64,000 nt of DNA from Allacma fusca (lineage: Eukaryota; Arthropoda; Collembola; Symphypleona; Sminthuridae), in assembly GCA_947179485.1 (NCBI GenBank), contig OX359250.1:17714539-17778538 (forward strand), written 5' to 3'. Numbering within the stretch: the stretch's first letter is position 1; the number at the start of each line of letters is the position of its first letter. A program made the translations under genes and the position numbers. The notes under the pieces are model-generated. The model was not told the origin of the DNA. It saw nothing but the letters and a program-made list of their open reading frames with translations, and ran no database searches. Below are positions 44,273 to 57,500 of the stretch, piece after piece.

Positions 44273-46540
44273 AGCTCCTCTTTATTGTCAATATTACTCC
44301 CAAAAAATGTCCCTAATTAGACATTTAAATTATATACATAATAAATCCAGTGATACAAAATTTTATCAAACAAATTCCGCCTCCAATCTATACGTTATTC
44401 AACGAAAAAGTTACTGCTTACCCAAGAAACCGATGTTTCACAGTTACGGATCCCGTGAATCCCTTCCGACCTCCGACCGACAATCTTACAATCAGGTGAT
44501 CAGAATCAGAAGCATTTGCCCGACAGTGTAGTACCTAAAGTATCCTCAATCATCGTGGTTAAATATCATGCCACTTGTGCGCATTTTCATATCATGCCAT
44601 TTGTTCATTATATTTTGGATTAAGCTGAATAGTCAAAGACACTCCAGGGTTTGTTCTTTAAAATTAGTTTTAGCTAGTAGTATTTGAATGGTTGCATATA
44701 TAATTAAATTGTTGACAGTATGCTTAAAAATACAGAACTGAGAACATTTTCGAGCCATGCAAGCTATACTTAAAATGCCAGGAATTAGAATATGTCTCAT
44801 TTTTCCCCCCATGACTTCTTTCCAGCTCCCTAGAACGTACTTACTTATAATCTGCAAAGCAGGTTCCTCAGAATATTTTTCCTGGATTTCATACCAAAGA
44901 TAATTATTACTGCTCATCTCTCAAGGAGAATCAGGTTTGAGCAAAGTTTTCCTGTGCAAAGCTAGTTTTGTTTTATTTCAGTAAAACTTCTTTATGCGCA
45001 ATTCATACACATTATTACTCCAGCCACCTATTCGCACAATACTTAAGTAGCCAGTTGTAAGCAGGGCTGAGCATATTACTTACATAAAAGAATTTCTGGA
45101 TTACGGATTAGATTACACTAGTTTGAAACGAGTTTAGTGATTTTAGATATTACAAGTGTTGGATTATAAGTCAACACTAAAATTTTGGATATGATTACAT
45201 TTTTAAAATCTGGGGAGGTGATTATGGATTACAAATCACTTACCTAGAATTTTTGACACGAGATTACGGATTACTGATAACTTATAATAAATAATTTTAC
45301 AAATTTAGTGAAAAACGGATCAACAGTCTATAATATTAGTCTCAAATTTGTGCACGTATTTTATACTTAGTATACCTGTAGGTGTAAATGACAATAAATT
45401 GATATAAATAACAGCAGGATTTATGATTTTTGGATTATTTTTTCTATTTTAGGAGGAATATTACTAGTAATCCCTTAAATTATACATTTGAAATTTGCTA
45501 GAATTACAAGCAAATACATCTTATGTGGGATTACGTGTTTTTGGGAAATCTGGGAAAGAATTTGCTTCAAAATGAGGGAATCATATATTTTGTGTTGTTG
45601 ACCCTTATAAGGGCTAGGGGGTAGAAAAATGTTATGGGAGACTCTGTACAAGAAGTGTGGACACAGCCGGAGAGAAACCACGGCCTGGATATGATTACAA
45701 CAGATTAAAGTAAATCTGTAATGTACATAGAACAGACGGGATAGCGAACAACATTGCTGGCAGAAGAATGTAAATAAAAGGCAGGAAATAGTTCTATGGT
45801 ATTATAAGGCCGCAGTAAGAAACATGTCACACGGGAATTCATGTCTGTATGCAGAACGCTCACAAAGTTAATTCTTTTGAGTACCCAGACCACGACGTCC
45901 CACTCGTTCGAATGAGGAAAGAGAATATTAGATTAATTCAGTCCCAGTCCCACTCTGTCTCGTCATTCAAGTCATTCACTTTATTACCCTATACGAGCAT
46001 AAACATGTTCTCTGATCAGCACTAAGTGCTAAGTGACTCAGGGGCGAAGCTCCAAAACATAATGTAGCAGCACGATCTAGTAACTGTAATACCCTCAAAA
46101 AAGAATTTATGTGCAAACATACAAATGAGCGTTAGCTAATGCATCTTAAAAGGTTGTCCGTCCGCCCGATAGCTGTCAAACCACTGACATCAGGCAACTC
46201 ATTTTCCCCCTACTAGGAGTACAATAGATTAAAAATAGGAAAGTCCATTGTTTTTGAAAAAGAGCAGCTCACCCGTTTAACCCCACAAAATTAAGTAAGG
46301 TCACCTAAATCCATACAAATACATGTGTGACGTTAAGCTTGCGCCATCTATAGTTCGTCGTTTCCATGAACCAGTAGATGTCGCATGAACTCACACAAGG
46401 TTTTAAATTCAATAATTAAACGTTTTTCACAAGTGCATGCATCCTACTACATAACAGTACCTGTAATGAAAACTATAACACGTATGAATTTAAATTCTTA
46501 GTTCGATCAAAACAGTGCAAAGAAAAAGAGTACATACGTA
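44273..46540. other. Intergenic spacer with a GGATTAC-word block
   Basis: No gene is supported. About 45062-45480 begins CAGGGCTGAGCATATTAC and repeats GGATTACGGATTA words on one strand. It resembles a decayed word-repeat element of the same style as 13620-14085; no matching right end was found. Confidence 0.35.
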
Positions 46541-46559
46541 TATGTCCATAGTAGGGGTC

Positions 46560-46746
46560 GGGTTTTTGTAAATTTCCCTGGAAGATCGTTCTTAAATTTC
46601 CCTGGAAGATCGTTCTTAAATTTCCCTGGAAGATCGTTCTTAAATTTCCCTGGAAGATCGTTCTTAAATTTCCCTGGAAGATCGTTCTTAAATTTCCCTG
46701 GAAGATCGTTCTTAAATTTCCCTGGAAGATCGTTCTTAAATTTCCC
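46560..46746. repeat. 24-bp minisatellite, about 7.5 near-perfect units
   Basis: The unit AAATTTCCCTGGAAGATCG(TTCTT) is repeated head to tail with almost no variation. On the minus strand one frame (46796-46473) reads it as repeated GNLRTIFQ octapeptides because 24 is a multiple of three. I do not call this a gene: there is no homology, and the flanks of the frame look noncoding. Confidence 0.9.
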
Positions 46747-47556
46747 TTTGAATCCGAAGTCCCTTCAGGGAGGTCGTCATCGATTTTAAAAATCACTGCT
46801 GAAAAAAGGTGTCATTTGCTTCGTAGCTATCGTGCGGACAGACAAGGACACATCACGACATATGCAATAGTGTGTTACAGTTTCGCTTCGCCCCTAAAAA
46901 GCCGTCGGCTTCACCCGTCGCAAATACACGTATGTATATACCCCATATACATAAACCTTTTAGCTGTTGTGGTAATTGGTACTCGGAAACCAATAGGAGT
47001 GTGTTTAGGAGGGAGAGCGAAGATTTAAAAATACTTCATCATCGTCAAATTATGGTTTTTAGCTGTTCATCCCTCTGTTACTCATTTCAGGGAGACCAGA
47101 CAGGACTTCACTGTGTGTGTGTACATGTGGAACTGTGGAACTGTGGAAGTAAGTATTAAATAGGGCTGTGAACATTTTGTGCATTCATCATACTCTGCAC
47201 TGCACTCCTTCACACTCACCTCTTAAAAGAGTTTCAGAGCTGGAGTAAGGATCAGTGGCGGTATCCGTTGGAAGTTTCAACTACAGTCGTGTATATATAT
47301 ATATATTCATACTAAATTACTAATAGATACTTTATCCACGGTTAGTACATACATCAGTGTACATACATATACATAATAACTGCAAAAGTTTTCTCTGGGC
47401 TGAAATGCAAACAAATTATTAGAACAATTTTCCAGACGGATTTAACAAGGTAAGAAAAATAGGGATTTATGTGCATATTTAAGACTCAAGTGTGAAGTAT
47501 TGTTTTGGATGTAAATTTTTGCTGATATAGTCTCCACAGAGTTTCAACCTTTCAAC
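46747..47556 (+). promoter_or_regulatory. Upstream region and probable 5' UTR intron of the EMC8/9 gene
   Basis: A noncoding first exon may end before GTAAGAAAAATAG near 47451, joined to an acceptor at TTGCTGATATAG (about 47530) just before the start codon at 47557. This is inferred from splice-site appearance only. A short TA microsatellite lies at about 47292-47305. Confidence 0.35.
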
Positions 47557-48836
47557 ATGGAAGTGAACTTCAGTTTAGAAGCATTTTCTAAAATCATCCT
47601 TCACGTTACGAAATACCCTCAGCATCCTGTCAATGGGATTTTACTGAAGCGGTGTGACCAGGGGAAGCGACCGGGTAAAGGTGGGGGAGACGGGAGTAAT
47701 GTCACTTTAGGGGACATCAAGACCAATGGAAGTGAGTCAAGTCCGAAAGCAGCTCATGTCAAAGTTTCCTTCCAAGATGTAATTCCGTGTCTTCATATGA
47801 ACAAGTACGTGACTCCAATGATGGAATTAGCGCTAGCGCAGGTGAGGGAACTGACCTTATTATATTATTTATTATGTTGACTTACTTTCATGAGAATTTT
47901 GTGGTTGAATCGGCTGGATTTTTGTAGGGTGTGTTTTTAATTTTTGTTTGCCTGCGGGATTACAGATTGATCGGTATTGCAAAGCAGAAAACTATGAGGT
48001 TGCTGGATACTACCAAGCAAATCAAAATCTTTATGATAATTCGTAAGTTGGGAGATTCACATTTTGCGGGATTCATTTTTTGGAGGAAAGGGCTTTCTAT
48101 GAAAGGGAAGAGTTTTGTTGAAGAGTTTGTTATGTTACTCCTGGTGGAGCAATTGTAATACTGTGTATTGTCGGACTAGTTGTGGTTGTGCTAAATCATG
48201 ATTTTTTTTATTGTTCTAGACCTGACTTTGTGGCCCAACGAATAGCAGACAAACTTAGCGAAGTGAATCCCAATTCGGTGGTTTTGATGGTGGGTCATGT
48301 TTATAAATAGTTGTAGGAGTTGTGTCAGATGATGGGGTTGAATACAGCTCAGTAGTTGTATTCGTATTGAAAGTAAGGCGGAGCCCGTGTATGGGAGTAT
48401 GGCTTTAATTTAGCCTGACATTACTAAATCCCGGATGGAATCTCATATTCTTACGTATTAATGTGAAGTTACATTTTCATACAAGTTTTCGGTTTGAATT
48501 ATTGGGGTCATTAATTTAAGGTGACTTCTGTAATTTGTGTGTTGATTAACTTATATGATTTTGATAATCCTTAAGGTGAACAACGACAAGTTGAATTCAA
48601 ATCTGGAATGTGCACCGTTTTCGGTATATCAGTTACAAGACGGGAAACTGAAACTTCAAGATTCCAAAATACGCCTTTTGCCCGACGATCAAGGAGCTTT
48701 ATCGACAGCCTCAGCTCTAATACAAGCAAAAGCATATCGTTATTTACATGATTTTGATAACCATTTGGATAACCTGACTGTGAATTATTGGGTTAATCCT
48801 GAAGTCAACGACAGAATTCAGCAACTCTCGTCCTGA
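47557..48836 (+). CDS. EMC8: EMC8/EMC9-like subunit of the ER membrane protein complex, 4 coding exons
   Basis: Exons are 47557-47841, 47966-48042, 48220-48289 and 48576-48836, all with GT-AG introns, giving 230 residues. The protein starts MEVNFSLEAFSKIILHVTKY and has the family's PQHPVNGILL near residue 21, VAGYYQANQNLYDNS (~107-121), FVAQRIADKL, NSVVLMVNNDKL and a C-terminal HDFDNHLDNLTVNYW. EMC8/9 are MPN-fold proteins without a catalytic JAMM metal site; none is seen here. The protein is part of the cytosolic face of the EMC, which inserts tail-anchored and multipass proteins into the ER membrane. Compared with the vertebrate proteins there is an extra Gly/Lys-rich loop of about 30 residues (around 35-64, with GKRPGKGGGDGSN). 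A poly(A) signal AATAAA lies at 49102. The choice between the names EMC8 and EMC9 is arbitrary, because these are vertebrate paralogues. Confidence 0.93.
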
Positions 48837-50400
48837 TTTCTTTCTTATAAATGTTCAACTAATGTTGACGGCGTCCGTTTAAATCAATTATTTCATTTAC
48901 TAAGTATTTAATACCTGGCGTCGATAATTGCTACACGTTTATAATAATTGTTTCCTTACATGTTTGGACGTTTCGTACGTTCTAAAAGTCTTGTCTAGCC
49001 TTGCATGGGCAATTTCATAGTCGTCTGTAAAAAATGTTACTGTAGGAGATGTTACTATCGAATTTCTGTAAAATTATTTATCAGTTGAATTGATTTTAGA
49101 ATAATAAAACTTGGTCATTGTTGGGATGTAATTTAGAATTTGATGCTTTATTAAATTTGATTTTAGATGACGTTTTTTACGTCACAGTTTAAGAGTTTTT
49201 GTCGTTTTGAAAAAATTGTGGTGTGGAAAACGCAGCAGCTGTACATAGATATAATGCCTTTACCGGTGACTTCAATTTTTTTGATTTTCGATAAGTTACT
49301 TGAATATTATTAACTAGCAATCGAGCCATCCGCCGCGAGGATGGGCCCAGAGTTTCAAATAGTTGTAAATCATGAAACCATTAAACTTACCAGTGACATC
49401 ATCTATTATTTGTATATATATTTTGTATTTGGACCGATTTTACTTATGAGGTGATAAATTTCTTTTTTGAAACAATTGTGGTTGTACCTCTAAATTGTTT
49501 AAACTGTCAAAACATTTGCAGCAGAAGCAAGATTTATAAATGACTGCGGTCAGATATTATTATGTTTGTTTTTCATGTAAAGCTTAATAAGTAATTTCCC
49601 ACTTACATTTTATAATATTACTTGAAGTTCATAATAGCCACAATACAACATCATCTGACACCAAAGTTACATAATCTTCTAGTATATTGAATTTATATAA
49701 GAAATTCCCTACAATAACAAAAACAGTATACAAAAGTACTTTGTATGCTGGCACTTGGTCCAACAACAGCAGAGTTTTTGCAACTTTGTGTTGTTTCAAA
49801 AACTATGTATGAAGACAGAATGACACAAGTCCAACGTAACCCTTTGCAGGTAATTTTGGATTAATTATTACACAAAATAATAATCAATGACTACAGATGA
49901 CACAAGGTGTATGATTACTTGTGGGGTGGGCATTTAACTGTAAAAATGTAATAAAACTGGGTATTAAAATTTGGTAATAGAACTATTTACCCGATGCCGC
50001 CATATTAGAATCCATACATACGATATACATACATTTTGACCCAACAAATAAACGGTTTTGTCCAACATATTTGAATTATTGGACGACAGACTTTTTCCCG
50101 ACATAGAAATGTTGCAGGATAGATATTGAAATGATCATACGACAGATTTTTATCTACAGAAAAATTGAATTATTGCTGATAAGTTTGACATGCCGCAAAA
50201 CGTTTTCCCCGTCTAGTCAGTAGAAGGGTCCCCGGTAAAAAATATTCCATTTCCTATCCAATTTTCTTCCACATTTTTCAATATTATTACTTCATCTTCT
50301 AATTCAAAAACTCTCGGTACGGCGTTCAAAGAAATGAAACGAAGTCAAGATTTACTCAATTTTTAAAATTGTATAAAATACAATTTGAACTGCATGCAGC
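48837..50400. other. EMC8/9 3' UTR and unassigned spacer
   Basis: The EMC8/9 3' UTR probably extends to just after AATAAAA at 49102. Beyond that I see AT-rich DNA without a supported gene. Confidence 0.4.
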
Positions 50401-50499
50401 AACTTAGAAGGTCTTTTACATTTGAAAGGAATCTATAGTACAATTTAAAAAAAATTATGCCCAGCCTTCCATTACTGCTAAACTTTACAAAAATTAGTA

Positions 50500-50880
50500 T
50501 TCCACCTACAATCAAGCCCTCGAAGGCTGTGCATCTCTAAACACTCAGATTTTAAATTCATTGTATTTTAAATACCTACGTATTTAAACTACATTTTGTA
50601 TTTTATAGTTTGTATTCAAACTTATCACAAGAGCCAACATACCACAAACCAACCATTATTTTTGTTAAAACAACTCCATGAAAACAAGCCGTCCAAAATG
50701 CATAGTATTTAAAGTATTTAAGATTTACAGAAGTTAAAAAAAAGTATTTTGTAGTTTGCATTTCGGAATAATTATACTGCAATAAAGTATTTTGTCAGTG
50801 GGTAGTATTTTGTTAATTCGTCTTCCTATATATCTTGTATTTCTTATTTATATAGCGTGTATTTTGGGCAGCTCTGTATA
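50500..50880. repeat. AAATAC-word block ending GGGCAGCTCTG
   Basis: Words such as GTATTTTG, AAATAC and AGTATTT fill the stretch, and it ends ATTTTGGGCAGCTCTG. A related terminus, CAGAACTGCCCAAAATAC, occurs at 58486 in an Asx intron. The shared CAGA(A/G)CTGCCCAAAATAC end suggests one hAT-type non-autonomous family; other ends were not found. Confidence 0.45.
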
Positions 50881-51929
50881 TAAACAGTAAGTAATTAAGT
50901 ATATATGCTGAGAAAGCGTTAATAACCAAGTTACAGATACAGATGGGTTACTGATTGCAGTTCGGGTGCAAAGTAATGAATAATGCTCTTCTGCTCGCGT
51001 ACATTATCAAAGTTGTAGTTGTAATCATGTAGAGGACAGGATTTTGTACAAAATATTCAATTTCAAATACATTTTTTATGACGTTCAAAGTAAGTAAGTA
51101 CAAAATAATTGTGTACTTCCAGTTAAAAAAAAACACATTGACACGATTGTCATTTTAGGTGTGCAACACTCCCACGAAAAATTTACAGGCATTCCAATTA
51201 AGTACCTCACAATGTCATGTCTTCCATCTGCAAACTCAACAATTATTGCTTTTTTAAATAATTGGTATAAACTACATTTTGACTACACTGAATGAACCCG
51301 TATGAAAACCTAAAGGGCTTATGATGGCAACGTTTAGGGTGTTTTGTACCACTGTGTATAGTTACTCGAACACAGCGGAAGTTCAAGAATATCCCATTAA
51401 TTTTTAAAACAAGGAGTTAAAAGTAAAGGTTCTGCTCAAGAAACAAACGGAAGAAATTACTACCATTTAAATGGTTATATAATGAATACGCGTCGTGAGT
51501 CGTGACTTTATTTATTTATATTTTTACTGCGTGGTTTCCATCAATTACAATAAATAGTTTAGTGAAAGTGTTTCAAGGGCTATTTACTACACATTTGAAG
51601 GTAGTATACTTATCCAATTGCGATTCGCTCGGAAAGATTTTTTTTTTTAAATATTTTATTACACGTCTGGAGTTTTTCATGTTCCATAGGAAGGAGACGA
51701 TGCGTTTTGTGTCGTGGCTATTCTAGCTCCCCAGACACTCTTCCATACTAACAAATTACTCATATCAACATAGTTTACTCTATTCCTCATACACTTGCTT
51801 TACTCTCTTGTCTCTATGTACATCTTATACTTGATCAGTTATAATTACCTATAACAGCACATCTAATGACAGAACACTAAACGCCAATGACAAACTGTCA
51901 TATATACTATAATGTATTCAGTATAATTA

Positions 51930-52330
51930 TTTATTATACAATTCAATATTATATTCAATATTATTATTGATTATACAATATAATATTATATTCAATATTA
52001 TTATTGATTATACAATATAATATTATATTCAATATTATTATTGATTATACAATTATTTAATATTGTATTCAATATTATTATTGATTATACAATTATTTAA
52101 TATTGTATTCAATATTATTATTGATTATACAAATATTTAGTATTATATTCAACGTTATTATTTATTGTGTAATTCAATATTATATTAAATATTATTGTTT
52201 ATTATACAACTCAATATTATATCAAATATTATTACTTATTATATAGTTCAATTATATAGGAGGTAAATAATATATTAAATATTAATATTTATTATACAAT
52301 TAAATATTATTATTCAATACTATATGAATT
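51930..52330. repeat. AT-only tandem repeat (CAATATTATTATTGATTATA unit)
   Basis: About ten units of 37-43 bp, nearly all A and T, repeat CAATATTATTATTGATTATA with a variable AATATAATATTATATT-type spacer. The first units are nearly identical and the later ones decay. It lies downstream of the 3' end of Asx and has no coding potential. Confidence 0.85.
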
Positions 52331-52751
52331 CTATAATATATTTCATTGTAGTACGCATGCAGAACTAGAATTTATTGCGAAATCATCCGCGACAACTTCT
52401 AGTGCCTCATGAAGTTTACATATTTTTCACGTTTATATATATTTCCTAAAAAGGCATATTGTTACGTAAAAGAAAATTTGAAAATACAAAATGCTTACAA
52501 TGAGAAGTAGATATATCAAATATTTCGACAAAGTAACATATTGAAGAAAAAATGCGTTAAGAACTTTTCTGCCAAAGTTTATAATATGTACTGCGACTGA
52601 ATTCCACTGTACAGGAGAAATTAGATAAACATTTATAGTCACAAATGTAACTCAATGAAAAGATGTTAGGACAGGGATTACTTCACTGAAATCGATTACA
52701 CACAGGTTAACATTGTATATCCTACATACAACGTTACTTAAATTACATACA

Positions 52752-52787
52752 AATTTTATGGTTAACAGGAATGTTAACCATAAAATT
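52752..52787. repeat. Perfect hairpin, 15-bp arms, 6-base loop
   Basis: AATTTTATGGTTAAC and its exact complement are separated by AGGAAT. It lies about 1.8 kb downstream of the Asx stop codon on the Asx sense strand, possibly in a long 3' UTR. No T-run follows that would suggest a specific terminator class. Confidence 0.6.
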
Positions 52788-54579
52788 AATACAATAATTT
52801 ACGAAGGATGTAAATAGATGCACTATAGACGAAACATGCACAAAGTTCAAATACGTACTTGCAAAAATTGTACAGAAGTACAGTTCCCTATGGATTCTCT
52901 TATCTATCATTAATAATGGTGTTTCGTTTACATTTCACAATATCGATTTTATTATTCCGTGAAAAATAACATTTCGGCCACTGCATGCATCACTCGTTAT
53001 GATAAAATTGTAATACAATAAAATTAATTAGCGATATTCATTGATACATACATACATACTTACACGATTCTATTGCTTGTTGTAGTTACTGTGCTTGGGT
53101 CGTAAACGTAGATACCTTGCCTGTTAGATGCAGTATTTTCTAAACTATGATAACATCAGCTCATGCATACACATATACATAAACGTCAAGTTTCGTTGCT
53201 TCATGTTGTGTAATTAGAATTTATTATACTAATACAGAAATTTAACTCAATAAAATACATTTTTAAATATTCAGAAATAAATTTACAATAAATGCTAATT
53301 CAAGACGAAAATCATACAATTTGCCTGTTCAGAATAAATGAAGGTTGGGAATTATTCGAAAATAAATACCTACTGAAGTCGCATATCATGAAAGATCTGA
53401 GAAAGCGTTGGATTCCGTTCAATTAAGCGTATATTCCAACAGATTTGAGTTAAAATAAAATACAAGCTAAATATTTATAATAATTCAGCATTTATTTTTG
53501 CATGCCTTGCAACCGTTTTTTCACGAAAAAATCGGGAGGTAAATGTTCATTTACATGAAAGTATACCATTAATAATAAATCTGCATACCGTTGACACGGT
53601 ACTGAATCTGTTTACCGCAATAAAGTATCTAAGTATTTTATCGCTTTTAATAAACTTAAATTAGAACTACTTGATTTCAAATCTACACTAACTGTACGCA
53701 TAACGCATAATACTACTAACATGACCAAGTAATTATTTTCAAAGTAACCTAATTTAGTTTCTTATCTTTTTCGTCTATAACTTGGTGGGTTTCAAATGTG
53801 GTTAGATATCACACATCTCATACAATAATTTAATTAGTAATAAATTTCATTCTCATGTATACAAATCATTATATATTAAGAATTATTACACATTTTAAGT
53901 ATTCGTTTTCTGTGGTTATTTTCGCATTATTCGATAAGACAGAAGAATTGTAAACATGTTCTTCGCTGAACACAGGATAGTAGAAACTTGATCTCATTCT
54001 TATTTATAGGCACAAAGCAAATAAACACATTCATATCTTCCGTTTAAGAATCACTGGACACTTCATTATACTTCGGATGTCCAAGAAAAATTTAAAATTC
54101 ACAGAAATACACTGGACACTTGGGAGTATTGACTATTTGTGTTGTGAAATCTAAATCTATGAACTGAGTTTCTAATCATGAACTTAATTATTATAAATAT
54201 GATAAAATGTTTCTGAAATATGAAAATTGGTAGCTTTCATTAACACGATTGTCTAAGTGAGGAAACCAGACAAGTGATGATGGACAAAAGGCTCACCCAC
54301 CACAGGTACAAACCAATACGGTTTGTATGTGCATGTATTCGGAGACTTCATCAGCTTCTTTATACCGCTCACAGCTGTACAAGGTACCTTGGATGAATAA
54401 TAAATTGATAATAATAATTAAAAATAATATTAACGCACATCTAACGAATTCAGTTCGTTTCCAATTCACTGAGAGCCAAAAGTTTCACTGTGCAGGAATC
54501 AGAGATAATTCCATCCACTATTGTTAAAAACTGTATCACTGGATAAAAATTAAAATAAATGCAAAATTGCTGCAAACAA
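52788..54579 (-). other. Probable 3' UTR or downstream flank of Asx
   Basis: The AT-rich DNA after the Asx stop codon has no supported gene on either strand. How far the transcript runs cannot be told from the sequence. Confidence 0.35.
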
Positions 54580-57500
54580 TCATCGAATTAAGCAAGTTAC
54601 ACATAGTTCCGATGAGCCGATGCAGTCATCATGGCAAAAAGCTCCACATTTTCGACACATTATCATCGCCCTTAAGTCACAAACACAGTTGCCTCCAGTA
54701 CCGTCCAAAATGATCTGCCCTACTTCTTCAACATGAAAGTCTGAATTCTGCCTTCGACTACTAATACTTGAACTGGTCGCAGCTATAACTCCAGAATTAT
54801 TTCCACTGAGGTTCATATTCATTCCATCATCTGAGCTGACGACTCCAATATTCATGGATCCATTTCCATTCCGATCAAGAGAGTGATTAACTAGTCCTTC
54901 AACTTTCACGTTCACACCATCAGCAATAGCACTAAAGATATCATAGTCGGGTCCTCCCAAATTATCTCCGTCTCCATTCCTTCCGCAATTTTGGGTTGTA
55001 TCGGGAATACTAATGACGGGGTGCTGACCAGGTTGTGTGGTAGTGATTATCCGTGACACAGTCGAACTACTGGGTCCATGGAGATTTAAGTTAACCATAT
55101 GTCCGCGTTCCCAGCCTGTACCTGACTGCACAGAATTTTGATTTATACCGGATGCAGTCATGTTGACAACACTTGTTGAGGTGTGTGAAGGTGATCCGAC
55201 ATTCAGAACTTGGCTAACGGTTTGTTGGTGAACCATTTGAGTAGGTTGGGATACTTGAACTTGTACAATGTTCGAATGGTTTTGGCTGCTCATTGTGAAG
55301 GTCGGAGAATTTTGAATCACACTTAAATTTTGCGAAGCAGCCACGATTTGTTGCTGAAGGGACTGCTGTGGAATATGTGCAAATTGCAAGGAGCTACCAC
55401 GATTCTGGGCTAACGAAAAGTGATTGTTATGTCCTTGCTGCTGTGCCTGCTGCATTTGATTTATAGTAACGTGCTGAATTGAACTCTGGCCATTCTGTCC
55501 GCTATATAAAACCTTTAAAAACAAAAATGTAGTCAAAAAATCATCTTTACAAAGTGTGAATAATTTACTAAATAGCAATTGCCGAATTTATTAAACTTGG
55601 CATTTGTTGCATGACGATAGTAGACGGATTGCTACCAAAAGCTGTCGTATAACTTAATGAGCTTTCTTCCGCGAAAATACCGCAAAGCTCCGAATTTACT
55701 GAAATTTGTTCTAAACACAGTTTGAACCCTGTAGGAAGTCCCAACCTAAGATTTTTGATCTAACTTCAACGGTTAACGTGCTAAATCATTGGAAATTTTT
55801 TCACATGGACTCGATTTACTCCAATTATGACCACAATGACTACAAAGGTTTATACATTTGATAATGTGATACCCTCAGACTTTCCGTTTCACCTGTACAG
55901 GTCAGCAAAGTTGGTGCGGGTTTCGGGCGTTGCCCCACAGACATTTTGTGACCTGTACAGGTCAAACGAAAAGGTCGGTCAAAAACATTTCAAAATGCCC
56001 TTGTGGTAACACATTACCAAAAGTGTGTACCAAATTTAATTATTCTGACCATAATTAACTGAACAAATCGAGTCCTGTTGAAAAACTTTCTATGTGTTTA
56101 CCACGTTCACCGTTGAAGTTACGTCAAAAATTTTCGGCTGGGGGTCCTAAGGATTCAAACTATGTTTAGAGCAAATTTCAGTACATTCGAAGCTTTTTGC
56201 TGTATTTTCAAGGAAGAAAGCTCATACAGTTATACGTACTATTAATAAAAAATTTCGTAAACCAAAGATATAAGTACTATTACAGCTTTATCCATTATAG
56301 AGTTTCTGATTATGCTGAAAAATATTTCAATTTTAATGTGCATTAAATTACCCGGACTCCGTTTGAATCCTGAATTTCTAGGGGAATTTGTAAACTTTTC
56401 ATTCCACTAGAGTCTCCCAGCTGTCCCACGGAATTTAAATGATGTTGCTGCTGCACGTTAATGGCATTCTGGCCAGAAGTCACAGAGATTGGAATGGGGG
56501 TCATGGTCATGCTAACGTTTCCTCCAGGGTTCTGAGGTCCAGCGAAAGAAATAGGTATATTTCCAGAACGGTTCGCATGATTAGAATTGCTAATGATCAT
56601 GGTATTATTATTCCCATTGATCTGCACGGGAGGTGCGCTGGAAGCTCTAGGGGGTCCCTTCGTCTGGTCCATAATAACTTGAGGTGAAAGTACAATCGAC
56701 GCAGGAACAGCCAGGTTGGTGGGCAAACCATTACTTCCAGTTGTTTGAACGATAATATACTGTTGTTGTCGTACTCCATCCCCAGATCCATGACCAGGCA
56801 TGCCCATCGGACTTTCATTTCGTTGAAGTGAGCCTGTATGTTGTTGCTGCTGCTGCTGGGTCTGTTGTTGACTTGGAGCCTTTGAAAATACACCAAAATA
56901 AAACTATTAAAAAAATAAAAACAAGGATCAATTACCGGTAGATATTTCAATGTAAAGCAACTTCCACCAAGCTTGTCAATTAATTAAGTCAATATATTCC
57001 TGTTCCGCAGGCAGACTTCAACCATTAAAAAGTGCAGCCATTCTTCTGCGTGTTTCATAATGATTATATATATATAGAATACGAACTACACAAAGAAGCG
57101 GATAAATCATGATAAAAATAATTTTCAGGATGATAATAATAACTTCGAAAAGTCAAGTATATATTAGCCCACAAAACCAGTGCAAGCGCTAAGCTCATAT
57201 ACAATCTAAAACTACTTTTGGGATTATTACAACGTAAGCACTGCCCACCAATTTCTCTCCAATACTTCCTAAACCTGCTTACCTTCCCAGTTAACCAATG
57301 TTTACAAATTAAAATATAAAACGACAGGTTGCTTGTGCGAAACTATAAGTGTAGTAAATGGTAATCTCAAGTTCAGAATCAACCCCACAAGTATTTACAG
57401 TCCATGAAATGTATTCGTACAACAACCGCAACCGCACAATGAGAATTTATTTCTAGTATATATAAGAGGGTTTCATCTAATAGTAATTATTAAGCGTAAG

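Noticed and set aside
46473-46796. 107-codon minus-strand frame with repeated GNLRTIFQ
   Set aside because: It is a translation of a 24-bp minisatellite; there is no homology, and no promoter or splice evidence.
47881-48158. Plus-strand frame at 47931-48158 between EMC8/9 exons
   Set aside because: It runs through exon 2 of EMC8/9 in another phase and through intron sequence.
55827-56009. 60-codon plus-strand frame in an Asx intron
   Set aside because: It lies entirely inside a palindromic foldback element and lacks homology.
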